In this document: piece by piece, positions 31,501 to 46,500 of the stretch
Position numbering within the stretch: position 1 is the first letter of the stretch
Layout of the letters: every line of letters begins with the position of its first letter
Assembly (NCBI GenBank): GCA_014607495.2
Contig: CP053172.1
Coordinates: forward strand, 4,664,888 to 4,728,887
Direction of reading: 5' to 3'
Source of the DNA: Carposina sasakii
Taxonomy: Eukaryota > Arthropoda > Insecta > Lepidoptera > Carposinidae
Length of the DNA stretch: 64,000 bases
Made by a program: the position numbers and the translations under genes
Notes under the pieces: generated by a model
The model's database searches: none
What the model saw: only the letters and a program-made list of their open reading frames with translations
Told to the model about the DNA's origin: nothing

Positions 31501-34500
31501 GTTTCTGACCACAGACTATGTTGTTAACACAGGAGATGCTGCTTCTCACCTCCCGGAAATCCTTCATGAAATTATACCTTATAAAATATCTACTAATTTT
31601 TCAAGGTTATGTACGGAATAAGTAATAAGCGAGTGTAGAAATTAACATGATTGGAATGTCCGTATGAATATGTCCACTAATAAAACATATTAATTTTAAA
31701 AAATTACTTATATTTCAATTTATGTTATCTTTAGATAATTTATTTTAAAAAAAAGTGTCCGTAAAATAAATGACTGTTTGTCAAAGTTAGGTAATAAATT
31801 TTTTAGAGGTACTTAATTTATTTTGAAAATGGGGTAAATTTATCGTCATAAATAAATTGCGGGCAACCCCATTTTGACAAATCACCGCCATTGCTGTGAC
31901 AGATGTTTTGTTCTTGAACTGATTATGTGACAACAGGTACAATGTTTGCACCTACCGAGATTCGAATTCAGGATCTATTAGCGTCCCAGGGTCACTACCA
32001 ACTGCACCCATCGGTTAAACACTTACCCAGTAGGAGTGACGACGGCTGCCAGGTCAACCAGTTCCGTGGCGGTTCCCAGCTCCGTCAACACGAACGATCC
32101 TTCCTCCTCCGGACGGTCCGATTGAACGAGGAACAGTCTAGAAACACGGTTTATAAGGTATTTTCAAAATTAGTTATTTGCTTTTGTTTGACACGAAAAA
32201 GCAGCTGTTCCATACAATCTAGAATAAGTTACTGCACTGAAATGTACCTATTTCAGTGTAGTAATTTATTCTAGATTGTATGGAACAGCAGGTTTTTTTC
32301 ACTATTTCGGAGTTGGTCGCATGTGAACAACAGTGAAAGTTGTTTCTTTTTACCTACCTAGTTTCGTGTCAAAAGCAAATCACTAATTTTGAAAATACCT
32401 TATACAGGGTGTAAAAAGACAACGATGTTTTTTAATACCTCGTATTCTTTGTTAGGTTACGATCATTTTCTTCTATGGAACTAACCCTGGGAAACGACAA
32501 AAAAATATGAAAAAATACTGTCATTTTATTGCAAGTAATGTATTCGTTTGATGCACAAAGTACAAATGTACCTACAAAACTAACATTATAACATATAGTA
32601 TCTTTAAAAAATTTTTGTTAACCGATTTCAGATTGATTTATGTAAAAAAAAAATGATAATATCAATGTAACTTTGGACCTCAATATCTATGGGGTGCTTC
32701 CATAGAAAAAAAATATGTTACAAAGAATACGAGGTATTAAAAGAACAAAGTTGTCTTTTTACACCCTGTATACAGAGCATATACACACGGCGATGTTCCT
32801 GAAAATGGGGTAATCAGTACTGCAGGATCGTTAGATCTCACATACTAGAATAGTGGGTGTTAAAACTACGGCCTCCCGTGTGCATCTCACCCGGCCACGC
32901 TGTGGCAGTTAGTTCCCAACCAAAAGTCCCCAATCGAACGCGCCGCGACGTCTATTCCTCGACAAGGTAAATTTTCGTCACCTTTCGTCACAAACCTTAC
33001 CCAGTAAAAGTGCCTGAAACCTGAAAGTGGACTCTACGAGAGATTCCGCGCGGAAGAAGAAAGAAGAGAAAATATCCAGGTTTGACTTCTATGTTCACTT
33101 TGACGCGTCGCGAATCCCTAAATCCCTAAACATTTCATTTTCTTGCCCAGGCCCCTTCATAAACAGTGGGAACAGATGTACATGTCAACTTAATACATAC
33201 ATAAAATTCACGCCTCTTTTCCGGAGGGGTACAACTTACTAGCTTATTAGAAATAGAAATGATTTTGATTATTTTTTTCTGGCTGTATGCACAAAGTTAC
33301 TATTGCCTTGCCTTTGGGATGAATAAAAAAATGGCATCAATTATGGGTTCATGGAATGCTTTCACTTCTCATTGGGTACTTATCTGGGATCGGGACTCAT
33401 TACCCACAATGAATACTTTTTATATTACTTTAAAGTTATAATTCCAATAACAAATTTGTTTGAAGACATGAAAATTGTGCGCACAACTCCACCAAGCCAG
33501 GTTTGCACCTCGCTGGAAAGTAACCCCCGCTCGTTTTCCCGCGGTCGCCCGTCCTGCAAGTGCAGTTAGTAGACCGTTCCTCGGTGTGACGTCATCTACG
33601 CAAGGAGCGAACTTAGCCTGCACCGGTATAATGAATTTGGTAAGAGCGAGATGTCTCACTTATAAACGTCAAACTCACAGAGCTAAGTAATAACTAGACA
33701 AGGCAAGTATTTCTACTTGGTGTGTAAAAAGGGATTTCAAACCACTTCTATCAGCCCTAATTCCTTCAGTCCTGGCTCGAGAACGAATGTCTATTCTAAT
33801 TCTTAAGTCTATTTTTTACATGAAAAGTACATACACTTAGTTTATCTAGTTATTACTTTGCTCTGTGGATTTGACATTTAAAAGTGAAACATCTCGCTCT
33901 CATCAAATTCATCATACCGGTGCAGGTGGTGTTGTAGATATGTATTACCTGCCGTTCTTGAGCGCGAGCGCAGCGCGTCCGGCGGCAGGCAGTGCGAGCA
34001 TGCGCGCCACGCTCGCCGCGCCACCCACACTCAGCGACACTTGCACTGACCAGCACAGCGCCAGGGTGCTAGCGCTGGGAGATAATCAACAATTACGTTA
34101 TTCATATATCGTCAGTGAAGCTCTGACGATGTGCAAGTTAAAGGTTTTAACTTACAAGGTTTAAAATAAGAATAAACCTAATGTAGAATGAGTAATGGCT
34201 GTAGATTAAAGGTGAGCGAGGTCAGTAAAAGAGGTGAGCGAGGACAGTAAGAGGTGAGCGAGGACAGTAAAAGATGTGAGCAAGGACAGTAAGAGGTGAA
34301 CGAGGACAGTAAAACAGGTGAGAGAAGTGAGCGAGGACAGTAAAAGAGGTAAGCGAAGTGAGCGAGGACAGTAAAACAGGTAAGCGAACAGAGCCAGGAC
34401 AGTAAAAGAGGTAAGCGAAGTGTGCGAGGACAGTAAAAGAGGTAAGCGAGGTAAGTGAGGTCAGTAAACCTCTATTAGCGAGTGCATTTCGAAAGAAACC

Positions 34501-37500
34501 GTATTGCGGGAAGCCGCCAACCCATAAATAATAAGATAAAGTCAGCAGGAAGATGGTGACTCACCAATAAGCAGTGACACAGCCGGCCGAGTCTCCGAGC
34601 CACACGTACTTGCCGACGCGACACATCGCCGTGATCGAGGCCGGCTCCTGACTGCCTGGATTGTACAAATTACTTATTTATTAACGTGATTCTCGCAGAA
34701 ATATAAACACACAAATTAATTACAAGAAAAACAGTAACTTTCAAACAATCCATATGGATTAAAATATATATTTATTTGCACTTAATACGAGTATGTGTAC
34801 TGTATACTATACAGGGTGTAAAAAGACTACAATGTTTTTTTAATACCTCGTATTCTTTGTAAGGTTACGATCATTTACTTCTAGGGCACCAACCCTGGGA
34901 AACGATAAAAGAATTATGAAAAAATATTGTCATTTTATTGCAAGCTATGTATTCTTTTGACGCGCAAAGTACAAATTTACAAACAAAACTAACATTATGA
35001 CATGGCATCTTTGAAAAAAAAAAATGTTTGTTAACCAATTTTAGATGGATTTATGTAAAAAAATGATAATATTATTGTAACTTTGGACCTCAATATCTTG
35101 GAAATCCGTGGTTTCCCAGGGGTGCTTCTATAGAAAAAAATGATCGTGATGTTACAAAGAATACGAGGTAATAAAATAACAAAGTTTTCTTTTTACACAC
35201 AGTATATTAAGGAACATACATTGAAATGTATTCACAGTTCACACACTTCACAACACATTAACCTAGTCCCACACTAAGATCCCTAAGTCGTGTGTACTAA
35301 GCACTGGCATATAAACACATACATAGGTAAGTATAGAACTATTTATGAACCGGACCTATGGGGATTCGAACCCAGGACCTATGGCGTCGCAGGCAGTGTC
35401 AATGTATAAGATAAGCACTAAGACGTTTTCCAAACAGCGCCATCTACATTCGTGCCCTTTGAAAGTATCGCACCCACCCACGGGACACTATTGAAAACAG
35501 CGCCATCTACATTTGCCCCCTGAACCTCTAACTCTACTTAAATTTCGTCATAAAACCAGCGCCATTGTGGGGGTGGTGAAAAGAGAAGCGCTTCCGGCCC
35601 CACCAGGCCACTAGTCGTTGTTTGGCCCATGTATATATTCCAATCATTGTGAGAAACTTCGATTTCGCGTTCTAGGATTTTTGCATTCGATTGTGGTTCT
35701 CTCCTGCATCCGATAGATGACTCCGCTACATCACTTGATGATTCCGTCCCCCGCAACCTCTTAAATTATATTTCACGAAAAAAATCAGCGCCATCTACAT
35801 TCAGCCCCCCGGAACCTCAACTCACCGGCCCGCGCCCGCATGGTGTAGAGCGAAGTAAACTGTCCTCCCACAGCCTGCAACACTTGTACACGGTCCGACC
35901 CGTCGGACAGCCAGAGCTCCCAGCCGGCGCCCGACTCTGCAGATATAAACATACACGGAATATGTTATTTAAAGAAAAACACCAGACTGTATTATACGAT
36001 ATATACGTACACAAACATAACCCTCCTTCTGGCTCAGTTGGGTAAAAACACAAGAGGAATGGACAGGTGGCCGGGGCCATTGCTTAGAGATTGCAAAAGC
36101 GGTCTAATTGTTTTATATTCCATGGTTACAGTAGTCTTAAGGTTCACACGGCATTGTCCTGCGTTTTTTTGCAGTATACGATAAGGCAGGGCACATAGCT
36201 CGATGAACTAATGGCCAATGGAGTCGGAAAGTTCTAGAGTGGATACCACGTATCGGCAAACGCAGCGTGGGAAGGCCACCCGCGAGGTGGACGGACGACC
36301 TGGCCAAGGTCGCGGGCGTCGGTTGGATGCAGGCTGCTTCCGACCGGTGGGAGTGAAGGTTGTTGGTGGAGGCCTATGTCCAACAGTGGACTTCTCAGGG
36401 CTGTAAATGATGATGATGACGTCTTTAAAGAATAAATAGTCGCGTGTCGTGTTTGATATTCTGTGAGTACTCTATAGGTACATACGTTACTTGTAATACA
36501 AGGCGCAGCAGCGCTATGTAGGTATTTCTAAGTTAAGTATTTGACCATGGTACTGTATTACGTCCGATAGATGGCTCTGCTACAGTTAATAGATAGAACA
36601 CTCATTACCATAGAATAATAAGTTCCCCAGAACCCGTGATCACACACATTTGTCAAGCAACTTAGTCAACCTACTACATTTTTATTTATCTCCACTCGCG
36701 TGGCTAATATTCACAACCGATTTATAATACTAAAACTCTCAAGTGACAATATTTCTCGATTGTCGCAATAATCCGCGGTTCAGAAGAGCGGAAGTTTTCA
36801 CTACCCGGCAAACATTTGTCATTGACTCCTTCTGGGGACTCGGCTATTCTATGCTCATCACATACCTGTAACACAAGGCACGGCGGCGCTGTGGCGGGCT
36901 CGCGGCACCGCACACGCCGCCCTCAAGGTCACCGCCTCGGGGGCACTCATGATACAGGCGAGGGCGGCGGCTGAGGGGCGCGCGTGCGCATGCGCGGACC
37001 AGCAGCGATGCATTGTTGTTAGCAAGCATGGCGGGTATAGCAACTCCTGTAGGAGGACACATCTTACTAATATTTAATAAACTTAAACTTAACTAATATA
37101 ACTATGAAAACTAACATGGAAAACTAATCCTGATGATGCCACGGGTGTTGGCGAAACATATGTCGATTAAAATTTTAATTGGTTTTCGGATTAGCAGCTA
37201 TGTATTTATGGTTGCATGCTAGGTGCTTGGATCTGGCTTCTCGTTGCGACTGTAGTGCCTTGTGTTCGTGATCATGAGTAGGCAGATCCGAGGGTCAGCG
37301 GAGGGTATAGGGCCCGGTGGCGGGCGATCCCTCAGTGGAGATTTTAATAAAATTTGGTATGGAGTTAGCTGGCACTCTGGTTTAATACATAGGCTACTTT
37401 TTATCCCGGATTATTTCGACTTTTTGTTTTTTCTGCAGTCCACGCGGACGAAGTCGCAGGCGATCACTAGTAATAACAATATTCAGAACAATAGGTTTGA

Positions 37501-40500
37501 TTTTATAAGTATTGTTTTTTTAATGTTTTTTTTTAATGAAGACGGGACTCGTTATGTATTACATAAGAATTAGAGATATTCAATGCGATAGTATTTAAAC
37601 TGCATTATATCAAGTGTGAAACAAAATGAATAAGTAAATAACCTCCTTTTTTTTTTCATTAAAAAACCCGACTGCGTAAAAATTAAGACCCAGTGTCACT
37701 TTTGCTTAGATGAATTGTAACTAGATTCAGTGACAGCGCTCGAAAAATGACACGACAAATAGCTGCTCAATTGTATGGCTGGGCATCTATTGTCATAAAT
37801 TGATACAAGCAAAGTCGAGTCTTATGGTAACTACATAAGATTCAAGTTTAAAAATCTAATCTAATGCTGTTATTATATTACGTTTACATAGATTTACTGG
37901 TGCCACTTTTTATAAAGAATTCATTATAAAACCCCGCGTCTACATATAAACACGTCACTGCACTTAAAAATCTTACTTTCGAAGAAGCATTGTTTGTAAA
38001 CATTAGAACACTCTATACTTGTAAGATATGAGTGAAGTTTGACGTTTTTCCATATTGATGTATCCTACTAAAAATTTCAGTTTTGTGTTTGCGAAATCAG
38101 CTTCTTTAGGTTTTTATAGTGTAAACTTTATATGAGTAGGTACTATTGAATTGAGTAGAAAACTCTTTAGGAACTATTGATGATAATAGTACACAAAACT
38201 GTGCCTATTAAAAAACCTAATTTCGTTATTTCGGATTATTTCTAGTTCTAAATAAAATGAGGTATAGTGATACGATAAGTAGGTATGTATATGAAAAAAA
38301 TTTGATACAAATCTGGTTGGTCTGTATTATAGGCTATCTTAAGCCTACTTCGTGCAGCAGTTTCTTACAATACATGTTAATGTTACTTTTGTTTAAAACA
38401 GGGGTTCCCAAACTTTCATTTTTCATAGACCCCTTTCAAAAGTTAACTGGTTCTGGTGGACCCCTGGGGGTCCACATAGACCACTTTGGGAACCACTGGT
38501 TTAAAACATTTGAATGATCATTTATTTGCCCAAAGTACAATAAAACTATTATTACATTATAAGGTCAGAGACATGTTTCGCTAATATTTAATTTATTCAA
38601 AAACCTCACATAATTACTACAAAACATTATAATATTATTATTATAGTAATTTAATTGTTATGTACTTCCACTATGGGTGCGCCCACCACCGGGCCCTACA
38701 CCCTCCACTGACCCTCGGATCTGATAACTCATAATTGCGACAACAGGCACTTGCACTAACTACAATCGCCATGAGAAACCAGACCCGAGCACCTAGCATG
38801 CAAGACGATACATTGCACCATTCCGAAATCAAAAACTAGATAAATAATCTACATATGTTTCGCCAACAACCGTGGCATCCTCAGGATTATAGAAATTAGT
38901 AAATTAGTAAACCACTAATTACTATGAACCTCTAAAACCCAACACATTACTTACACAGAATTAACTACCCTCTACTAAGTATTAAAAAATATATAAATAA
39001 TTACCCACCATTATTTATATTTCAAATAAATATATACTATTTGTGCACACAAACCAAATAGTATTGGGTGAATTAGTTAAATTTAAATGAAAAAATTCAA
39101 AAATTCACCAAAATATTGATAAATTAGTAAAGAAAACAAGGATGTATGGAACAACATATTCCATTGCCCACAAAAACAAAAATTGTTATTGACATTGACA
39201 AGCCACTACATTCTATTCATTATTTCGGAATAGTGCAATGTATCGTCTTGCATGCTAGGTGCTCGGGTCTGGTTTCTCATGGCGATTGTAGTTAGTGCAA
39301 GTGCCTGTTGTCGCAATTATGAGTTATCAGATCCGAGGGTCAGTGGAGGGTGTAGGGCCCGGTGGTGGGCGCACCCATAGTGAATGTTTGAACTTCCGAA
39401 TTGTAACGCCTAATACAATTTCATTTGTTATGTACTTGTAAGTACACACTAAAGCACAAAAAAAAATCGCCCGTTCTGTTACTCCTGCACAAGAAGAACG
39501 GCAAAGAGACTTGACACGGTTTTTATATTTACTTTGCATTACAGTGTTCTTGTGACTTTATGTAATACAACACAACTATGTAATAAGAGATGACAAAATC
39601 ACTTTTGACTTATGCGCATGACGCATCGATATGTTATACATATTAAAAGATATCTTGACTAAGATAAAAACACTTCGCCATAATATAATCCGCTAGGATA
39701 TGGTTGATCGTTTCATCATTAAAACATTGTGCTGAGGGATTCAGCTTTGTTTGCCGAGATTTGGCTTATGTATAGCTATCGGGATGAAAAATAACGTTTC
39801 CAATAATGTAATTTCAAAAAGAGATGGTAAAATTCGTCATCCGAGTAATTGACCCGGTGGCTCAGTGGTGAGAGCGCTGGCACGCGGAATGCAGAGGTCG
39901 TGGGTTCGATTCCTACCCGGGTGAGGAATTTTTTCCATTTCTTTATTAATAATTTTATAATATTAAAAGATATAAAGGAAATAGATTGAAGTGACATTCA
40001 CCATGTAACAGACACTTACCCTCGGCTCTAACGGCGGCCTGGCTCCATCCAGCACGGCGTCTTTAACCGCGTCGTGACCTTCAAACGGCTGCCGGAGAGA
40101 TATCAGCTCGAATAGAACCATGCCGAATGAGAATACGTCCACCTTAGAGAGACAAATTTGTTCGTTGATGACGTAGGCATGTGTCAACTTAATACGGATT
40201 TTTATGGTTATTAGACTATTGTGCTACATCTTTCAGCGTAGGTACTCTATCAAAAACTAAATAGCAATAAAATTATCTAAATAGATAAATAGAGAATCTA
40301 TCCACAAAATATGAGACTCAAATCACAAGATTGTCTGAACATTACTCAGATAAGCAAGTCAAAAAAGGTACTTGAATACAGCCGTAAACTGAATGGTTTA
40401 TAGACAGTATTATTGACAGCTAAAACGCGCGAACTAATGTCAAACAAGAGGTCGTAATACCATTTTGCCGCCCATATGCCAGTCAGAAGACGGCTTGGGT

Positions 40501-43500
40501 GTCACGTGACCGCTGACTGGCTGGCACAAGGTGCTCATAGTATGAAATTACCAGGCAGTTCACTTTACGCCGAAAAGTGCCTGGGAGCTCATAATACAAC
40601 CCAAGTTTGTTTAGGAATTGCTCTGTACTAGATCAGAAAAAATAAATATGTGATGCGAAGATCGAGTCTTAAATATTGAAGATAGGTGTAATGTGGGCTA
40701 TGTTTATGGCTTTTCGCTTAACATACCCCTTTTGTTACAACCTGTATAGTAAAGCTAATAATTATGTTTTAGAAATCAGTCAACAAATAAAAAAAGTACT
40801 GTCCTTTAGGGATTTAGGTGGATCGCGTCACGTCAAAGGTAGGTCAAAGAGTTACCTGTGTGTTTTCTCTTCTTTCTTCCTCCGCGCGGAATTTATCGTA
40901 GGGTTTAGGTTCACAGTTCACTATAGTCCACTTTTAGGGTAAGGGCACTCTGATTGGGTAGGTCAGTTTGTCACACACAAAAATTCACTTGTCGAGCGAG
41001 ACGTCAGTACCGCGGTGGTTGGGCAACTGGCAGATACAGGGCGGGGGGAAAACACACGTGGCGAGGAAAAGAGAGGGCAATTAGAAGAGGGAGATACAAA
41101 ATTATAGTTTTTACAACTGTGTTGGTGACTATAGACAAACCCCCTATGCCAGTAGCCTTGTGCCTGGGGGAGGCCTACGTCCAGCAGTGGACTGCAATAG
41201 GCTGATGCGTGCATACATACCTTCTCATTGTACTCTTCCTCTCCATTATACCTCATGATCTCGGGCGCCATGAAGCCCTCCGTCCCTCCGAAACCCTTCG
41301 TACCGGAGGGCGGCGCCAGGCGGCTTATACCTGCGAATGAAATTACATTGCACAACGCTCTCGTATTCTCAGTGATATTCCTTGAGGGCACTCGAATTTT
41401 TCATGACTTTTCCAACAAATTGACATTTTGACTTTAAAACATATCTCAATCATATGCTATTCTGACAATTTATTTAATTGTTTTTATTATTTTTGAAATT
41501 TAATGTAAAGAATACATGTAATGTTTACAATTTAAAACAGAAAACTAATTTGTATGCCCACTGGGCGGGACAGATAGATCCCAATTTAATGTATTACATT
41601 AGACCTATTGTAAACACCTGTGATCCACAAATAAATAAATTTGAATTAGAGATATCCCAACTTGAGTCCTAGCCAAAGCTTAAATACCCAAAAAGCTCGA
41701 TAAACGATCTATAAATTGAACTACTATTGTAGTATTTCTATTGAAGGTGCACGTCTTAACAACTGGGCTATCACCGCAGACGTGCACCTTCCAAGCGGGA
41801 GACGTAAGTTCGATCCCAGTCACGGGCCTGTACCAATGAATTTATTTCATGTACAGATTTTAATGTTGCAAAATTGTCACTTAGCTCGTGCCTCGGACAG
41901 CACGTAAAACCGTTGGTCCTGCGCCTGATCTCTCTCCGGTCGTGTCGGCTTTCCGTCCCATCGGACTATGAGAGTAACGGAATAGAGAGTGCATCTGTGT
42001 TTGCGCACACACTTGTGCACTATAATATCTCCTGCGTACCTGGCCAATCTCCGTAGAGATTGATCGCCTTGGCCGAAATACGGTCGGAGATCATCAACAT
42101 TACTATTGAAATATTATAAGTAAATTAGTAAACCACTAATTATTATGGAACTCTAAAACCCAACACATTACCTACAGTAGTTAATTCTGTGTATGTAATG
42201 TGTTGGGTTTTAGAGTTTTATAATAATTAGTGGTTTTTTACTAATTTACTAATTTCTATAATCCTGAGGATGCCACGGTTGTTGGCGAAACATATGTAGA
42301 TTTATTAATCTAGTTTTTGATTCCGGAATAGTGCAATGTATCGTCTTGCATGCTATGTCTGGTTTTTCGTGGCGATTGTAGTTAGTGCAAGTGCCTGTTG
42401 TCGCAGTTATGAGTTATCAGATCCGAGGGTCAGTGGAGGGTGTAGGGCCCGGTGGTGGGCGCACCCACAGTGAATGGACAGTCAGGTTTTTTCTTTAAAT
42501 ACAAGGTTATAAATGCTATATTATCTAGACTGCGTTTCATCGTATGGATGATGGCGCTAGTTACTATGTGTGTGACTACATTTTGTATTACATTACTCTT
42601 GTTCGAACACGTGCGTAGTACACAAAACGCTACAGTAACAACAGAGAAATTTATTAGAAACAGAGATCTTTATTAATAATTTTATAACAGAGAAATTTGC
42701 AAAAGAAATGTACACAAAGGCTTGCTAATCTCTGCAATGTTTCGAAATCTCTGCAATGTTTCGAAATCTCTAAAGCTTACCGTAGTCCCCAAGTTTGATG
42801 TGCACAGTGATGGGGGCGCCACTAGCCTCCGCCGCCATCGACTCTTCCGGAGACGGCATCGACCACACCAACACGTTCTCAGACTAGAGACAATCATAAG
42901 TTACGTAAGTACTCTTACCATCGGGTGGTTTACCCATTGGCACCCACTAGATGGCAGCACTCAAATTGAGGCAGAAAATTTAGATAGGTTAGGTTCTTAT
43001 ACAAACGCCTACCTTTTACTCGGCAGCTCTGAATCACCGATTAAAAGGTTCCCAAACTTTATTTCTCATAGACCCCTTTTAGAAGTTAACTGGTTCTGGT
43101 GGACTCCCTGGTGGACCTACTGACCTACACCACATACAAATTAACTGTGGAGCTCCATTTTTTCACGCCAACGTAGACCCCCATCGACCCTGGGGGTCCA
43201 CCTGGACCACTTTGGGAACCGCTGATATAGACCAATATTATGTACGATGGATGGATTTTGTTACACCTGTATAATCCATCTATTTATCTGTCTTTTTATA
43301 AGCCGTGTTATGTCGTCAGAGTAAAATAGTACCACCCTATGTTTGCTCGTGAAAATCGTAAGGGTTTTCAGGAGGCGGGTAGCAGCGCTTCCCGTATTGA
43401 CAACATAGTCCACAAATCACACTGCGGTCACCAACCCGCCTGCCCAGCGCGGTGACTATGGAAAAAAACCCTTTTATGGTAGTAGACAGCAATAGGTTGA

Positions 43501-46500
43501 TGTGAGTGTGTCTTAATTATATTAAATAGCTGTTGCTCGCGACTTCGTCCGCGTCAACAAACAGAATAAAATATTTTAAAGTACTTCTGCGTAAATTATA
43601 TTTTTTGTTTTATTTTCTTGTGGCAGAAGAACATACTGATTTTCTCCGCAACCCGATCTTGACAACGCGACATATAATTGGCCGTGTGAAAAGCAGTCTT
43701 GACGTAAGTCAATTCCAACGTGTTTAAACGTTTGCCCCTGTGATTTATTAATTGTTACAGCAAAAGATAACTTAACAGGGAATTGAATTCTTTTAAAATG
43801 TTGAATAACTTTTCCTAAGACGGTATTTTCATATCTCTCAAAATTTAGCTGGGCTGTTAAGGGTTCTGCATCAGGTTATCTAGACCTTCAATTTTATTAC
43901 GTTATTAGTAAGTGCTTATCATGCTGAGCAACTTTTCCTAAGACGGTATTTTCATATCTCTCAAAGTTTAGCTGGGCTGCTAAGGGTTCTGCATCAGGCA
44001 GTCTAGACCTTCAATTTTTTTCTTTCATATCATTTCTACGTCATTTTATTCTTTCATACATATTTTTTGGATAACTTGAACCGTTTACGCAGCGCACGCT
44101 ACGGAAGTCTCCAAAGTTGAATAATTTTCCCCGTTTTTTCCACATTTTCCTCTTATTCTTCGTCCCTATTGGTCGCACTATGATGATATATAGCCTAAAG
44201 CCTTCCTCGATAAATGGACTATCCAACACAAAAAGAATTTTTTAATTCGACCCAGTAGTTCCGGAGATTAGCGCGTTCAATCAAACAAACAAACAAACAA
44301 ACTCTTCAGCTTTATAATATTATTATATATAGTATAGATCTGTAAATATGTGGGGGTGGTGAAAAGTGAAGCGTTTCCCGCCCCACCGGGCCACTAGTTA
44401 TTGTTTGGCTCATGTATAGTATTATTATTGGTATATGAGCAATCATTGTGAGAAACATCAATATCGCGTTCTAGGATGTGTATAAGACCGTGGTTCTCTC
44501 TGCGTTCGATAGATGGCTCCGCTACATATGTTAGTTCGTTTATCCAGGCATTTTCCACACTTACCTTTAATAAGTGAGGCCCTTGCACGTATTTTACCTT
44601 ACCTGTCTACTCCAACCAAACCAGATTTACCCAGAAGGTCAGCAGCCTTCTAGGCTTGCTGCAGGCTTCCGAGAGTGATGATCACGTGGTGTGGCGTTTC
44701 TTCCGCCTCCGTGCATCCTCTGCAGAGGGGGCTGTTTGACACACCTATGGTATGCAGGCGGACAGTGGCTACATAAATGTGTACGTACCTTAGGGTCTCG
44801 GTAGCGTGCAAGTACGAGAAACTTCGATATCGCGTTCTAGTTCTGTCTTGCGTCCGATAGATGGCTCTGGCACATAATATGAGCCCGTCCATGATTAGTG
44901 TGGGGTTGGTGAAAAGGGAAGCGCTTCCGGCGCCGCCGGGCCACTAGTCGTCGTTTGGCCCATGTATATATTCCAATAATTGTGAGAAACTTCGATATCG
45001 CGTTCTAGTTCCGTTTGGCGTCCGATAGATGGCTCCGCTACATTAGCATCGGTTCTGTCCGCGTCCGACAGACGCTCGCACGTACCTTGAGGTCGCGGTA
45101 GACAACACGCCGGGCATGCAGGTACTCCAGCGCACACGCGAGCTGTAGCGCGGCGTCGCGGACAGTGCGCGGGGGCAGGCGGGCGCCGGCGGTGAGGTAC
45201 GTGCGGAGCACAGAGTCTAGCGCACCCTGTGTTAATATACATTTTCTTACTAGTGAACGCCAGCGACTCTGTCCGCGTGGACTACAGAAAAATCTAAATG
45301 TCGAAATTTTTCGGGATAAAAACAATTTCCCGGGATAAAAAGTAGCCTATATGTTAAGTGGGACCTGTCACAATATATTCCTGAAAACTGCATCGAAATC
45401 GGTTCAGCCGTTTCTGAGATTAGCGTGCACAAACGCACAGACAAAGAATTAAAAAAATCATTATCTTGGGTAGTATTGCGTTGATAAAGGTCTCCTATAA
45501 TATTTTTATTTTATTATATGTATAGATAAATATAAAAAATTCTCGTGTTACAATGTTAGTTACCATACTCTTCCGGAACTGCTTGACCGATTTTTATGAA
45601 ATTTAATATGTATCCATGTTCAGTGAGTCGTAGATTCGACTATTAAGTATTTTTCACACCTCATCCGCGCAATAAGCGACATCCACGCGGGCGGAGCCGC
45701 TGGTAACAGATTGTAAAAAGTTATATTAACGATACAAGTGAGCTAAGTTGGTTTTGAAGGCGATTGCTTGTACAAGCCGAATGCCATAATTTCCAATACT
45801 CACGTGTTTCCTACGCACTTTTTCAACACGCAATTGCGAGTAAATAAATAGCTGCAATAAATAAAATTGATAAAAACTAATAAAGCCGTAACATCGTCAC
45901 TAACCTGCGGCGCCCGTGGAAACACCAGTCCCAGTGGCTCCACACACACGGCTATCGGCGCCGCCACGTGCGCGTGACGTAATGCTCCCACCACACCGAG
46001 CTCTTGACGGAGCGAGGAATATGCACGGGATGCAGCCGACACAGGGTCGCGGGACCAACGGGAAATACGCGCCTGGGGGAACGAGGCCATGGGGTAACAA
46101 ACGCGATGGGGTAAGAAACACAACGGGGTAAGTAAAAGATGATGATGATGACGATCTCCGACCGTAATTCGGCCAAGGCGACCAATCTCTACAGAGATTG
46201 GCCAGGTACGCAGGAGATATTATAGTGCACAAGTGTGTGCGCAAACACAGATGCACTCTCTATTCCGTTACTCTCATAGTCCGATGGGACGGAAAGCCGA
46301 CACAACCGGAGAGAGATCAGGCGCAGGACCAACGGTTTTACGTGCTTTCCGAGGCACGATCTAAGTGTCAATTTTTAGAACATTAAAATCTGTACATGAA
46401 ATAAATTAATTGGTACAGGCTCATGACTGGGATCGAACTTACGCCTCCCGCTTGGAAGGTGCACGTCTTAACCACTGGGCTATCACCGCTTAAAAGATAC

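Noticed and set aside
33259..33690. Plus-strand frames in the Lrrk intron
   Set aside because: Short, overlapping and low-complexity; part of an inverted-arm repeat region.
34209..34477. CRISPR-like array
   Set aside because: Units are contiguous and imperfect with no unique spacers, and the genome is animal. It is a minisatellite.
38669..39382. Transib transposon
   Set aside because: CACTATG ends fit, but the 5-bp flanks differ and other copies share sequence beyond the right end.
39846..39920. Functional tRNA gene
   Set aside because: The B box is perfect, but the arms pair poorly and the sequence continues into the tail shared by all SINE-1 copies.
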